Assembly (NCBI GenBank): GCA_002104935.1
Contig: MCGT01000005.1
Span: forward strand, 868,001 to 932,000
Direction of reading: 5' to 3'
DNA: 64,000 nt
Source of the DNA: Hesseltinella vesiculosa
Taxonomy: Eukaryota > Mucoromycota > Mucoromycetes > Mucorales > Cunninghamellaceae
How positions within the stretch are numbered: position 1 is the first letter of the stretch; the number at the start of each line of letters is the position of its first letter. Made by a program: the position numbers and the translations under genes. This document shows, in pieces, positions 12,307 through 24,013 of this stretch. The notes beneath the pieces were generated by a model, which searched no databases, was not told the origin of the DNA, and saw nothing but the letters and a program-made list of their open reading frames with translations.

Positions 12307-12797
12307 TTAATCATCCTGTATTGAAAGAAAAAGTAGGCTCATGAGTATTTTTTTTTTTTTTTTGCGGTAGGCTAAAGCAGCGGTATTTACCCATTCGTCT
12401 TCATCGACATCTTCGTGGTCGTGGCTAGTTTGTTCCTTTTTTATCCGCTCTTCGTCTTCCTTGTCGACGTCCTTGGCAGTGGCAAACATGCGTTTCATGG
12501 TTTCTTCACGACGCTGATCCATCGAGACTTGTTGCTTCCCCATTTCGAATTTGGCCTTGGCACGGGCGGCGCGTTCAGGTGGCGGAGCTTCGGACACTTG
12601 GGAAGAGAAAACGGGGTAAGAAACGCAAGGATATGACTCTGCCCTGGGTTTCCTTACATGGTACCATGTCTATGGGTTGCAACGACAGGCGGACCAGAGA
12701 TTTGGTTTGACCGGCACACCAGCTAGCGCCGTCTAGAGCAGCATGGGTGGTGTCTTCAGTCGGCACAAACACATCGTCTTGGAAAAACTCAGGCTGA

Positions 12798-12865
<68 letters not shown>

Positions 12866-15800
12866 AAGAAAAAGTGAGTGTGCGCATTGGTGGGAATGGG
12901 TTCGGAAGCATCTTACACGGGCACGAGGTAGGCGCACACCCAATACTTCGATAGCGTGAGGTGTTAGGCGATAGTACCTTGACAGTTCGACTTCCTTGAC
13001 GTCGGCCAGCGTCTTGGGCAAAAAGGCAAAGCCTTGTTGCAGCGAGCCAAATTCCAGGTTGGTCAAGGGTAAGAATTCATTTTTGGACTCGGTAAGGCCA
13101 AAGGCATGGATGATACGATCGCCCTGAGGGAGTTGAAGAAAAGAGGTCAGCTTGATGATGTTCTCATTGAGTTTCTTGTCAAAAGAGACTTACACGGCCA
13201 CAAATATAGATGATTTGGCAATCACGATCGACGTGGAGATCCATGACGCCAGGCGACATTTCCAGCGTGCGCTTGGCGACAGGTGCGTCGAGGCAGTTGG
13301 CATCAAAGAGGAGGACTTCACGGAAACAACCGGTGCCAAAGCCGACACTGACGAGGTATTGGCTATCCAGCCAGGCCAGGCGGCTGGGGCGAATCAAGGC
13401 GTGGGCTTTACCTTTTTGTAACAGGTTGTCGGTGCGGGCGTCGACGATGCGGAGTTGCTTGTCCTTGCTGACAGTGGCGATGCGTGTGCCATCAGGGCTC
13501 CAGGCCAGGCTGAGGATGGCATCCGCACCTTGGTGGCTTACTGCGAGCGAGTGTTTGACCTGGCCGTCGTGCCACACACGCACGGTAGGCGAGCCAAAGT
13601 CGGTGGACACTGAGGCTAGGACACCACTGGCGGTTGGGTGGTAAGCCAGTAGGCTGACTTTGTCCATGGTGGAGTCATGCCAAGAGGCAAAGGGCGAGAG
13701 CGAGGCCAGGCAGTCGTGCAGCTTCTCCATATCACCGTCGCATTCGTCCAAGGTGGGGAGGCGGTAGTGCAGGATCTTGTTGTCCAAGGACACGGTGGTG
13801 AGGATGTGGGTGTCAAAGGGATCGAACAAAAAGAAGGCGATGTCTGCTCCGGTGGCGACGGCAGGTACGTGGACAGGCAGGCGGCCAGGCTTGGCGGTAG
13901 GTAGGACGCCAACACGCCCACCTGCGCCTGACAATGGCACGGCCAGCCAGTGCTCATTGGCTTGCACCAGCACAACATTGGCGCCTTTGCTGACATCCAG
14001 GTCCTTGAGGTCGGTAAAGTGTGTGCTAGGGTGGTAAACTTTGTTGCCGATGTACTTGAACATGGACGCCTGGGGAGTGCCGTAAACTGGCAAAGGTTTG
14101 GCGGGCTTTTTTGCGATGGGTGGAACGCCAGCTGCTGGCAGGCTGGCAGCTGGCACGGTCTTTGCTGCGGGTTTGGCGGGCTCCAAGGGAGCGGCAGGCG
14201 TCACGTCGGGGGAGATGCTGGTGCTGCTGACTTGGTTGCTTTCGGAAGCAGGGGCACCGGCGGTTGTGTTGCTGGCCGGTGCATTTGCGGCGGCAGGCTT
14301 GTCGTTTGTAGGGCTGTTGGACGCCGCGTTGATCGCAGGCAACGCAGTGGATGGAGAAGGCTCTGGTGTTGGTGTCTGTTGTGCTGGAGACGGCGCGGCG
14401 GCTGCATGTTTGGGTTTCTGGATAGTTTGGCGCTTTTTGGGATCCAGCGAGACTTTGTCCAAAGGCTCGGTTTTGCCATTGAACCAGTCGGTTGCCGTCA
14501 ATGCTGGCACTACCAAATGCAGGTTGAGCTCTCTTCATCAATGAGCTTGGTTTAGAAACAAAGCGGACTTACTGGAGCCATTGGTATCAGGGAACAGTTC
14601 GCTGTGAAAATCAATGTATTGCTAAACGGAGAGAGTGAGGTGTGCATATAAAAAAAAATTACGAGCGGGTCTTACCTTGCGCGGGATATGATAAGAAATG
14701 GGGACGACGCCGGCGGTAGTGAGAGCGAGCAAACGAGCGACTTCAGTGTTCATGACATCAAGGACAGATTTGGGAGCAAGGGTGGCGCCAAGGACGGAGG
14801 CATTGGTACCGCAAGCCATGTTTTCGGCGACAGTGGGGGTGGACATGGTTTGGTCGAATTGCAAGGATCGGATGGTGGCGTCACCGCGGCTGACAAGGTA
14901 CATGGTTTCGGTGTCTTGGTCATACAAAGGCAGGAGTGTGCCGGTGGAAGAGCCGAGCGGGTTGGTGATGATGGGTTGGTTCATGTACCGGCTGTCCCAC
15001 ACGTGGTATTGCCGACTGCGCATCTGTAAAATGAGTCAAATGATCCAATGAGCAATAGCTTTTTTTTTTTTTTTCGCCCGTACCTTGTTCATACCAACCG
15101 AGAAAAGATAGGGAGAATCACCCATCCAAGTGACGCGGGAGCCTTTGATGGCTTCATGGCCCTTACCGGTCTGTGCAGAAGAAAAGAGGTGAGTGATAAT
15201 AGCTAGAGGTAGGAGAGGGTGTATTACATGGATCAAGGGATCGTTGGCACGGGGATCCCAGACTTGTACGGTGCCTTGGCCAGAAGTAGCAAGGCGGTCG
15301 CCCACACCGTTCCACGAGAAGGAATGGAATGCGCCAGACAAGGACAGCGTGCATGATTGCTGCTGCACATCCCACAGAGAGATTTTCTTTCCGTCGTTGC
15401 CCAGGCTGCAGAGGACCTGACATTAAAAAAAAAGCATAAATAAAGAGGCAGGTGCAGTCCAACATTGGGCTGGGTTACCTGATCGGCGGTGGGATGGAAG
15501 ACGAGGCAACTGACATAACGTGAAGGGCTTGACAGGGTGGTGGTGCACGTGGGCTGGTCTTGGCTGGTGTGAGGCAATTTCCAGAGTTTGATCTAGTGCA
15601 TAAAAACGAAAAAGCGGGTTACTTGTCTGACGTTAAGTGTTGAAAGGGGGTACCATGGCATCTTCACCAGCAGTTGCCAGGATCTGATCGTCAAAAGGTG
15701 AAAAGCACCAATCGGAAATGGGAGCCGCATGGGCATGGAAGACGAGGGCTTGATTGGCACAGCCTTTGCCGACATTGTCAAGGGCGAGCAGGGCCATGGC

Positions 15801-16098
15801 GCCATTGCCTTTGTTGACAGAAGAGAGGTGAGCGAGGTGGAATGGTCGTAGAAGGTCCTGATGAATGTACCTGACCATTTGAGGGAGAGCCAGGAAGCGT
15901 TGGCTTGGATCAAGGGTGACACATCGGATGATGACTTTTCTGCAGGAACATCAGGGTACCAGCTCTAAACAAAATAAGTACATGAAACAAAAAGATAACA
16001 ATAAGCAGACGTTATGAACGGTGCGTTTTTACCTCTTTCTTTACAGGAGCACCTACGGCATTCCTGTACTTGTTGAGGTTTTGAAATCGTTTGCTCAT
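12307..16098 (-). CDS. CORO7: Tandem coronin (coronin-7/POD-1 type)
   Basis: Actin-cytoskeleton or trafficking WD-repeat protein carrying two coronin propellers in one chain. It starts at ATG 16098 with the coronin signature (MSKRFQNLNKYRNAVG). The first propeller shows WD-type repeats (HAAPISDWCFSPFDDQILAT, then LCSLGNDGKKISLWD and VQVWDPRANDP) and the coronin extension (PRKQYIDFHSELFPDT). A Pro/Ala-rich linker (about 14080-14450) leads to the second module (FKYIGNKVYHPSTHFTDL), its propeller (SLAWSPDGTRIATVSKD) and a repeat of the extension (LTPHAIEVLGVRLPRAR). The C terminus is acidic and holds DVDEDEW, a likely acidic tryptophan motif. A GTAAAT donor right after that Trp suggests one more tiny exon near 12130-12200; in-frame read-through ends at 12307. 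The intron at about 12795-12915 carries a long CT microsatellite. Confidence 0.9.
12796..12873. repeat. GA/CT dinucleotide microsatellite
   Basis: About 75 bp of GA repeats with a few AT interruptions, then AAAG repeats. Read on the minus strand it is a CT tract ending directly at the CAG acceptor of a coronin intron, so it acts as that intron's polypyrimidine tract. Confidence 0.95.
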
Positions 16099-16222
16099 GG
16101 TAAAGGGGGAAAGGCGAGTTCAAAAAGAGGACAAAAAAGATTCGAGGCCGACGTTTTTTTTATTTTTTCTCTTTTGCTCCCCCTTTTTTTTTCTTTATCT
16201 TTTTTTATCATCCACTTATACC

Positions 16223-16732
16223 ATGGTTAGTGCACCTGTGTCATCTACACGGCTTGGCATGTTTTCAACTAGCACAGCTTTTAGTATGCTTGGCATGGCT
16301 ACGCTTGGCACTGCTACGCTTTTTGGGTAAGGGTTCTTTATATCGTGTGATGAAGGTTTATTGACTCTTTTTTTTTATTTTTACTTCAGGAATCATCGGT
16401 CTAGTCAATACTACATGGCTGGGTCAGCGCTGTCCGTTGTTGCATTACTAGGTAAAGAAAACATGAAGAGATAAGTATTCATGAAGAGGAGGGAATGGGA
16501 GTATGTAGAAAAAAAAAAAGCCCAAAAAGCTTAAAAGTTTGAATTTCCATATGCAGGTGTACACAAGTGGTTCCATCGAGAAGACCGATTGCCAGCACTT
16601 TTATATCAAACGTCTTCTAGCCATGGAAATTTACCGATGCAGCATTTGCGGTTATTGAACAACGCACCATCGTCCATGTCGCTTCATTCTCCGTGTCCTC
16701 TCTTTGTGTATACGCAACAACATGCTCTATAA
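16223..16732 (+). CDS. Small predicted membrane protein
   Basis: Unrecognised protein of about 107 residues in three exons. The introns begin at 16327 (GTAAGG) and 16452 (GTAAAG) and end at 16389 and 16556; both joins keep the frame. The N-terminal half is Gly/Met/Ala/Thr-rich and hydrophobic (FSMLGMATLGTATLFG), and a second hydrophobic segment spans YYMAGSALSVVALLGVHKW, so two membrane passes or a hairpin are likely. The C-terminal part is polar. Start ATG 16223, stop TAA 16730-16732. It lies head to head with the coronin gene across only 124 bp, so the two may share a promoter. No family recognised. Confidence 0.6.
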
Positions 16733-16992
16733 TCATCATTATCGCTCGCTTGTCTACCTTATACCCACTTTTTTTGAATCAAGGCGAATAAAAAAAAAAT
16801 GCTACATCTGTATGCCGATTTTGACTGGCTGGGCATTCTTTCCCTCTTTGTTTGTTTTTTTTTTGTTCGAGCCGAGATTCGATTTCTGTGCCAATCCCAC
16901 ACGTTCAGTATTCACCCTTTTTTACTTTTTGTTGTTTGCATTTGTGTTAGCGACCGGTTTCTATTATTTTATTCTTTGCCCCTTATCTAGGA

Positions 16993-18519
16993 ATGACATC
17001 CACTAGCCCATGGAACGAAGGCATCATTGACATCTGGTTTACTGAGCTGGATCAGCAAACCTTGACACCTACACCAAAACAGGGCGAATTCGACGCCCTT
17101 TGGAAAGACATTATCGGTTGCGATCCACCCAACAATGTCGACCTGTCTGGTCTTCAGGAGAAGGCCACCATGGCTCAGCACAGCCCATTGGTACGCGACA
17201 ATGACTCTGATCAACTCAATACCTCTCCAACTGACTCTCTTCCGCATCGCTCCGACTCTTCTTCTCCTTATTCCACCTTGCCTATACCCTCTTCAGCCGA
17301 TCCTCCCTCCCCACCCTTCCAACTGGCCCGTATGGATGCCTCCCACGTCTTGACGCCTGCAACCATCAATCCATCCATGTGCCGACGCGCGCCTGGCTTG
17401 TCATTGGATGGTTTTAAACGTGTATTAAAACGACGGCACTGTCGACCCCCACCCAACCCTCTTCTGTCCAAGCAAAGATCATTCTTCACTGTCCCCACCA
17501 CCCGTTTGGCTGTTCGACAAAATTATAACGAGTCTGTCAAAACTCCTGAGCCCTCCACACCTCCTCCTGTCCTCAGTGAAGAGCACTATGAAGTCGAATT
17601 TATTCGAGGTCACCGGATGAAAAAAGTAACAAAAAAAAAAAAAAAAAGGACGCCACTCATAGGACCGCTTCCTTAGCGTTGCTGCACACATTACCTCGTG
17701 AAGTGGAAAGGCTACAGCGAAGATGACAATACGTGGGAGGAATCGGAGCATATGCTGGAGTAAGCTCCTAAAAAAAAAGTCCCTCACCAACCTGACCTTC
17801 CTTTTCCCTTCCAGGGACACTCCGCTGAGTGTGCTCAATTATTGGGATGATATGCCCAAAAATGTCAAACGACCACAGGGCCTGCCCCTGCGAGAAAAAA
17901 TCACGCCTCCACCTTCCGATGAATCTGGCACCGAAGATACCTGCAGCACGCTTTCCCGCAGCGCCACCACAAGCCCGGTGCCTGAAGATCTTCTGATGAT
18001 GAGCAGTTCTGATGACGATGATGATAATTCAAGCGCAAACTCCAGTTTACATGGCAGGGGTATCCATTGGAATGTTGGTAGCAGCTACGGCCCCCAGGAC
18101 AAGATCATCCGCTTAGCCCGCCGTTGCCGCATCAACGAAAGCGACCTGGACATGACCTTTCGATTAGATGGCTACCGCCTAGCCTACACTTCCTTCGATC
18201 CTTCCATTGATGTCGCCGCGGCCGATGATTATGATATCCAAACAGTTCTGCGTCTCAAGCGCAACCCAAACGTCCTTTTGGCCTATCTCACCTGGTAAAG
18301 CTAACAAGAACCCACCCTCTTCTTTAGTGGTCTGACAACCCTTTTTCCCCAATTCGTCCCAGGAACAACGGTCTCAAGACGGCACATCTCATCGAGGAAT
18401 TACACCAACACAATCCTGCAAAGGTAAATGAGAAATCCAGCGAAATACACAATCGACACAGTCACTCACTTTTTCACCAGCTCTTCTCTTTTTACGAGTC
18501 CAATATTAGTTACCTTTGA
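16993..18519 (+). CDS. HP1-like chromodomain plus chromoshadow protein
   Basis: Heterochromatin protein of the HP1/Swi6 type: a chromodomain that binds methylated H3K9 and a C-terminal chromoshadow domain for dimerisation. A long Ser/Pro-rich N-terminal region (about 200 residues) precedes the chromodomain, which is split by an intron at 17627-17689. Joined, it reads YEVEFIRGHRMKK, then HYLVKWKGYSEDDNTWEESEHML; the aromatic cage positions are Tyr, Trp and the Trp of NTWE. A Ser/Asp-rich hinge with an acidic run (near 18010-18030) follows. The chromoshadow domain is recognisable from LAYLTWNNGLKTAHLIEELHQ and its end FSFYESNISYL. The last exon begins at 18481 and stops with TGA 18517-18519. 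The N-terminal extension and hinge are longer than in typical HP1. Confidence 0.82.
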
Positions 18520-18671
18520 TGAATACCGAGTAAATTGCCAAATGTTTCAATGTCCTATTGACTCTAATTTATCGGTACACAAAAAGGGAGGAAAGTATCT
18601 ACAAGCTTGGAGGATGAATGCTAATTACAAAGTGAAAAAAAAAAAAAAAATGCAAGAAAATGACAGGATGT

Positions 18672-19914
18672 TTAAATGCCTGTGACAGCCAATAATCGAC
18701 TCTTTGCACGGCCGTTGAAGTCGACACTGTGGACACCAATGACATGGCTGATGACGGCTTTGACGCGGTCACCAAATTGGCTGGGAAGCTCGTCCTTTCT
18801 CGGTGTTTGTGGGTCGCAATAGGTCACATCGATCGGGGTGATCCATCGCGTCATTCGGTAAAAGGCATAATACAAGAAACCTTTGCGTGTATCCCAGTAA
18901 GGCGAGCCCCAGTCGGCATTATAGCAAAGGCCCACTGGACACACTTTGACGCCAAGCTCAAATGCGCCCTTTTGGAAGCGGATCGTATAACGGTTGTTGA
19001 CGCAGGTGCCTTCGGGGAAGATGATCATCGGGTTGGGCCAAGTTGTCGGATTCATCACATGTTCTCGTAGTCTAAAACGTAAAGTTGTCAGTGTCATTTG
19101 GCCGGCTTAGGCAGCTTCTTACCTCAAAGAAAGATGCTGGCGTTCGGTTGGATCGCTGCGATCAAACGTCATGGAGTTCAAGTAGTTTAAGCCATTGTTC
19201 TGCAGAAAGCCCAGCGCGCCTTTGTGTCGAGCCATCACCACGGCGCCTGGGAATTGGTGCGCACTGATCACAATGTAATCCAGGTAGGAGGTATGATTCG
19301 CCTGGATCAAAGAAAGAGGGGATCAGTAAAAAAAAAAATGAAAACGGAGTAGGGCGACTTACGACAAACACATGAGGCTCTTGCAGTGTAGGCTTCTCAC
19401 CATGGTAGGCAGGCACCACCCCAAGCGAAAATAATATGCCTTTGCAGTAGTACTTCACCAAAGTTGACTGGAAAAAAAATATCAGCGCCTGGGCCGACAA
19501 GGTAAAATAGTCTTACAACCATGTCCTTCTTTTCCAAAAACAGAGCAATGGGCAGGGTGGTAAAGAAGGCAACGGTTGAGGCGGTGAGCGTCGTCAATCG
19601 AAGTGGCAGTAACACACCATAGCGGATCAATGCACTCGGCACTTCAAGGCATTGATCAAGCCAGGTCTTTTCATGGGTAGCTGTCAAGAAGCATTTCGCA
19701 AAGTGCATCTAGCCATGGGCAGAAAAACAAGTCAATATTAATGGCCAATGAAAGAGACAAGGACCCACCAACTCGTCTTTTGAATAATCGAGCATATCGC
19801 CCGGTCTACAAAGGAAAAAAGGGGGATTAAGTGACCAAGAAAAATAAAAATAAATGTGTACCTTTCCATGGCTTTGTCTTCAGAGGGTGGATACTGCCGT
19901 TCAAAAGGAGGCAT
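18672..19914 (-). CDS. Glycerol-3-phosphate acyltransferase (GPAT3/4-like)
   Basis: Endoplasmic-reticulum acyltransferase of the PlsC/LPLAT family, most like animal GPAT3/4. It would make lysophosphatidic acid, the first step of glycerolipid synthesis. Seen in order: a polar N terminus (MPPFERQYPPSEDK from ATG 19914), a hydrophobic region (TTLTASTVAFFTTLPIALFL), the catalytic NHTSYLD motif (HX4D), the acceptor-binding FPEGTC motif and the GPAT3/4-like stretch CVNNRYTIRFQKGAFELG. The C-terminal part contains WITPIDVTYC. Exon joins near 19863, 19772, 19709, 19515 and 19360 keep the frame. A further upstream exon is possible, because the frame remains open with a T-rich stretch to about 19998, but no ATG fits. 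It is head to head with the Era GTPase gene. Confidence 0.87.
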
Positions 19915-20066
19915 TGTTGGACAATCGTTTACTCGCAATGCAACCTGAAAAACGGTAGTGAAGAAAAAAGGCGCAAAAAAAAAAATGCGGCTTGTCAATG
20001 CTTTTTTTTTTCTTCCTCAGCTTTCTTGCTCGTCATTTTTTCTTTTTTTATTTTTATAGATGCACC

Positions 20067-21592
20067 ATGTTTAGACGACTTGTCGGCACCCAATGTAAGC
20101 CATGGCTCGGTAGAAAACCGTCCTCGTAAACATGGCACCATGACCAAACAGAATGGACAACAGGAGATCGCTTGGGATTGGAGGCTGATCATTCTTTTCT
20201 TTTGACGAGCAGGCTGCCAGGGACGATCGTATGCGATCATGACTCGAGCAAAACGACAAGCTGGCATCCCATTGCGCGACCGACCTGCCCCAGCCAAAGC
20301 GGCTGTTCCTTCCAAAGCCACACGCACCAAACCTGCACAACCTATCCGCCACCCGCCCAGCCCGGCCACGATGACGGAGCGCCTGGTCAAGCCAATCCAG
20401 CCATTTGATCAACCAGACAACCCTCACTTGCTCAAGGTCGCTCTGCTCGGTGCTCCCAATGCTGGCAAATCCACTCTAATCAACAAGCTGATCGGTGAAG
20501 AGGTAATATATATATATATATATTTCTTGACGCCATCTAGCCTGTGCTTTCGACCAACCACTAAGTTTTCTATGGGCGACCTTTTAGATCTCCATTGTTT
20601 CTTCCAAATCACATACCACCCGAGATCGGATCTTGGCCATCCTATCGGAAGACAACCATCAAGTGGTAAGACGAAAAAAACAGGCGTCGCATAAACTCAC
20701 TCTCTATTGGTCGGGGGGAAGATCTTTTTGGACACGCCAGGCATTGTCGCACCCAAATCCAAGCAGCTTGTCCACCGCAGCGTTTCCACGTCTTCTTGGC
20801 GAGCTTTGGATGAAGTGGATCATGGTAAAAAAAAAATAGTACGGTGGCTGAAAAACTCATGTCTTGTTGACAGTCATGATCATCATCGATGGACGACACG
20901 TGGGCACCGACACATCGCTGATGACACAAGAATACATGCTGAACCGACTTCAGGGCCTCCAGCTGCCAGCCACCTTGGTGATCAACAAGGTTAGTCGCAA
21001 AAGCGTGTGAAAACTAACTGCTCACGTGTTTCCACTTTATGAAAGATGGACGCACTTGAAGACCACAGCGCCTTGGATGACTTGACTCACACCTTCCAGC
21101 AATCCTACCCTCACCTCCGCCGCGTGCTTTATGTATCTGCTCTGTACGAAGAAGGGCTAGAGAAGATCAAGGTGAAAGCCAAAAAAAAAAAAATGCCTCG
21201 GTGTAGCAACTTTCTCACGGTTCTTTTTTTGGTAGTCTGCTCTGTTTGAACAAACACAGCCCAAGGCCTGGCTGTACCCACCCCAACAACGGGTCGAGAT
21301 GGCCGAATTGAAACGTGTAGAAGAAGTCATCCGAGGCGAATTCTTCAAACGCTTACACCAATACTTACCCTATATGCTCAAGCAAGAAAACGTCGATTGG
21401 ACGGTGCTACCCAATGGCGCCCTCCGAATTGAGCAAAATGTGTTTGTTGAACGAGACAGCCAGCACAAGATCGTCGTTGGTACCAATGGAGCTATCATTG
21501 ACCAGGTCGTACGACATGCCACAAAGACCCTTTGTTCAGCTTTCCAGCGTCCTGTGAAACTCTTTATCCAAGTCAAGACCAAAAGGAAATAA
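20067..21592 (+). CDS. ERAL1: Mitochondrial Era-type GTPase
   Basis: Era-family GTPase, a small-subunit rRNA chaperone; in animals ERAL1 does this in mitochondria. Exon 1 (ATG 20067 to about 20094) plus exon 2 give [19 protein letters not shown], an Arg-rich sequence without acidic residues that looks like a mitochondrial presequence. GTPase motifs: G1 [10 protein letters not shown]2 region SKSHTTRD, G3 DTPG, G4 NKMD and G5 SAL. A C-terminal KH domain follows ([22 protein letters not shown]) and the protein ends in lysines. Introns at 20503-20588, 20664-20727, 20825-20872, 20990-21045 and 21172-21236; the first of these carries a TA repeat. Stop TAA 21590-21592. Length is typical of Era plus a presequence. 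Confidence 0.92.
20505..20522. repeat. TA dinucleotide repeat in intron
   Basis: About nine TA units directly after the GTAATA donor in an intron of the Era GTPase gene. Confidence 0.9.
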
Positions 21593-22502
21593 ATTTTTTT
21601 AATCAATTTCAAGCACCCACAATTTCTGCCATGTTACAATGGTCGCCCAAAAGTTTGGCTCGCCGAGCAAATAAAAAAAATTTTTCTTTAGACAAATTAT
21701 TCTTTACTAGAATACTGTGATGAATCTTCCGGCTTTGATACGAGCGGGCTTCCTGGGGAGAAAGCAATTTCTCTTTATTATGCAGGGCTGGTTGCTCATT
21801 TATGCCTTTGATGCTCTGTGTCAAAGGTTCGAGTGATCAGCACTGTCAGGGAGGTATGACGATGCAATGCTGGGTCTATATTCACTACCCAAACAGTGTT
21901 GTTTTGCTACAGATCTGATGAACCTTTTTTTTTTAAACCTTGAAACGAAAAAAGAATGATTTCTAATCGACGAGAAAATTTTTCCAAGTTGAGCCAAGCC
22001 ATGTTTTTTTTTAAGCTTCTTCATGTGCTTTTCTTTTGCGATTTTTCTAACAGAGAGAAAAAAATCCCATTGCTCGGGAAGGAAAAAAAAAAAAAAAAAA
22101 AGCATCATCTGCTTTTCGTTCTGATTGGATTTTTAACCCTATGACTCGCCATGCCATTATAGCAAGATGATTGGACATCCGCGCGTTGGCCTCTTTTTTT
22201 TTCTTCTCCGCCACCACAGTTCTTTCCTTCCTCTTTTCAGTCTTGTCTTCGGACGATGTCAAAGATACAATGAAAAATGGTAAAACTATGGAAAATGGAA
22301 AAAAATGTTTAAATTTGGGATGCGAGATTTGGAAAAACTCCTGCAAAAGCAAAAAGGTAGTTTTTCACTAAAAAGGAAAAGAATGCGATTTTAAGAAACA
22401 AGAGCTACTTTTTCAAAAAAAAAATTAAAAAAAAAAAAAAGAGAAGGGGGGAGGAGATAGCAGAAGGGGAGATGAGGAGAGGATAGAAAGATGCGATGTT
22501 GC
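21593..22502. other. Intergenic between convergent genes
   Basis: About 0.9 kb separating the 3' ends of the Era GTPase and GATA factor genes. AT-rich with A18 (near 22083) and mixed A runs (22416-22440). No gene seen. Confidence 0.6.
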
Positions 22503-24013
22503 TTATTTTGGAGAAGATGCATGAAAAGAAGTTGATAAGCTAGAGGAAGGGGTAGATTGAGACAATGACCGCCGGGAACGGCGCATGGGATCTTGATCGT
22601 TGACAGACAGATCGGTCACCAGCACATCATAAGTTTCCCGTTTCATCGGCTTGATGGTGTCTTTTTGGCTTTCAGCCTTTTTTCGTGTTAGCTTAGCATA
22701 ATCTATCCAAAAGAATGAGTCACTTGTCAAGTGGTTGGTCAGGCACTTACGCAGTCCACAGGCATTGCACAGTGTCCTCGCTCCGTCCGGCCCCCGTCGC
22801 CATTCTGGCGTTTCCGAGATATTGCAAGAATGACAGCGACCCTGGAAGGCAGCACGCCGCTGATAAGAAGAAAAGGGATATCAGCTTATCTTCTCCAGAT
22901 CCCCCACATCCAAACAAAAGCGCAGATGCTTACCCCTCGACGTTTTTGTCGTATGGTGTGAAAAGAGCCTTCCATTTTGCCGGATAATTTGGTGGTGGTG
23001 ATGATTTCACTTTGGCCGAGGTCCTGGAAAAAAAAATGACATTGATCAGATCTTATTTTGGTTCCTATTTTAGTCTTGTGATGAAGGGAGTACCTGATGT
23101 GAGTCAGCCACCTGGTCTTGACCACCATGGAGCTTCATGATTTCCGAAGCCATTTGCTGTTTTCGTAGCCGAAGAAGAGCATTCAGGACCTCATTGGCCC
23201 GCCCGATCATGCCATCCAACCAGGGTCGCATGTTCGTTGAGTCACTGAAATAATCTTGATCAAGTAACATTGCCTTTTGCTGCGTCATGTTGTCACTTAA
23301 ATAATGACATTGTAGTAACACCTGGGTTCCAAAAAAACAATGAGTTCATGGCATAAAAATAGAAAAGGGAGAGAGCGACAAAGAGATGGGTGGCCAAAAA
23401 GAAGAAGTAAAAAAAAAAAAAGGAGACTTACCTCGTTGATATCGCCTTCAATCCGTTGTGAAGGTGGGTCTTGTGAGGAGCGGCGTCGTTCATGGGAAAG
23501 CGAAGAGGAATCTCGTCGTTGGTATAATGACGACATGGTCATGGCAGGGACGGGTACAGAGGCACTGGTATAAGGGATGTCCATGGACGAACTGCTGCTG
23601 CTGCTGCTATTGCTGCTGCTTCGGGGGGCATGATTGGAAGGAACATGATGGGGATGTATGCTTGCGAACGATGGCATCGTTGTGGGCAAAGATGACGGCA
23701 TTGGGGCTGTGGGTGGCGAAGGGAGCAACATGGAAGGATGTTGGTGTCCCGTCATAGGGTGATCCTCGGGGCACGGCGTCGACACTGTCCAAGGACTGGT
23801 GGGTAACGACGGCTGTATTGGCGAGGAGGCGGCTCGTTCTCGCAAATAGCCGTCCATGCTGGAAATGGGAGGTAATGTTGGTCGTTTGTCCGGCATTGGA
23901 TGACTCTCGTTTCTACGTGTTGTTGATGAGTATCGGCTTAACACAACACCCCCTGTTTTTTATTGTTTCATAATGTTGTTATCACGCCATTGTTACCTTG
24001 AACTAGCAGACAT
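22503..24013 (-). CDS. GATA-type zinc-finger transcription factor
   Basis: Nuclear DNA-binding regulator with one GATA finger. The start is ATG 24013 in a mini-exon (MSASSR) joined to 23912, giving [16 protein letters not shown] long Ser/Pro/Met-rich region with a pure Ser run (near 23590-23615) follows. A helical segment ([22 protein letters not shown]) may be an interaction domain. The finger is CHSC, 18 residues, CNACG, i.e. CX2CX18CX2C with [18 protein letters not shown], followed by the basic HYAKLTRKK tail after an intron. This 18-residue loop is the common type in fungi (as in white-collar-2 and related factors). No PAS domain is present, so it is not a full white-collar protein. Stop at 22503-22505. 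Target genes unknown. Confidence 0.88.

Noticed and set aside
13210..14555. Long open frames on the plus strand opposite the coronin gene (75-200 codons)
   Set aside because: They are antisense shadows of the Pro/Ala-rich coronin exon; no start context, domain or introns, and the minus-strand protein is unmistakable.
23580..23620. GCT/GCA trinucleotide run as a mobile repeat or CRISPR-like array
   Set aside because: It encodes a poly-Ser stretch in frame in the GATA factor and has no spacer structure.
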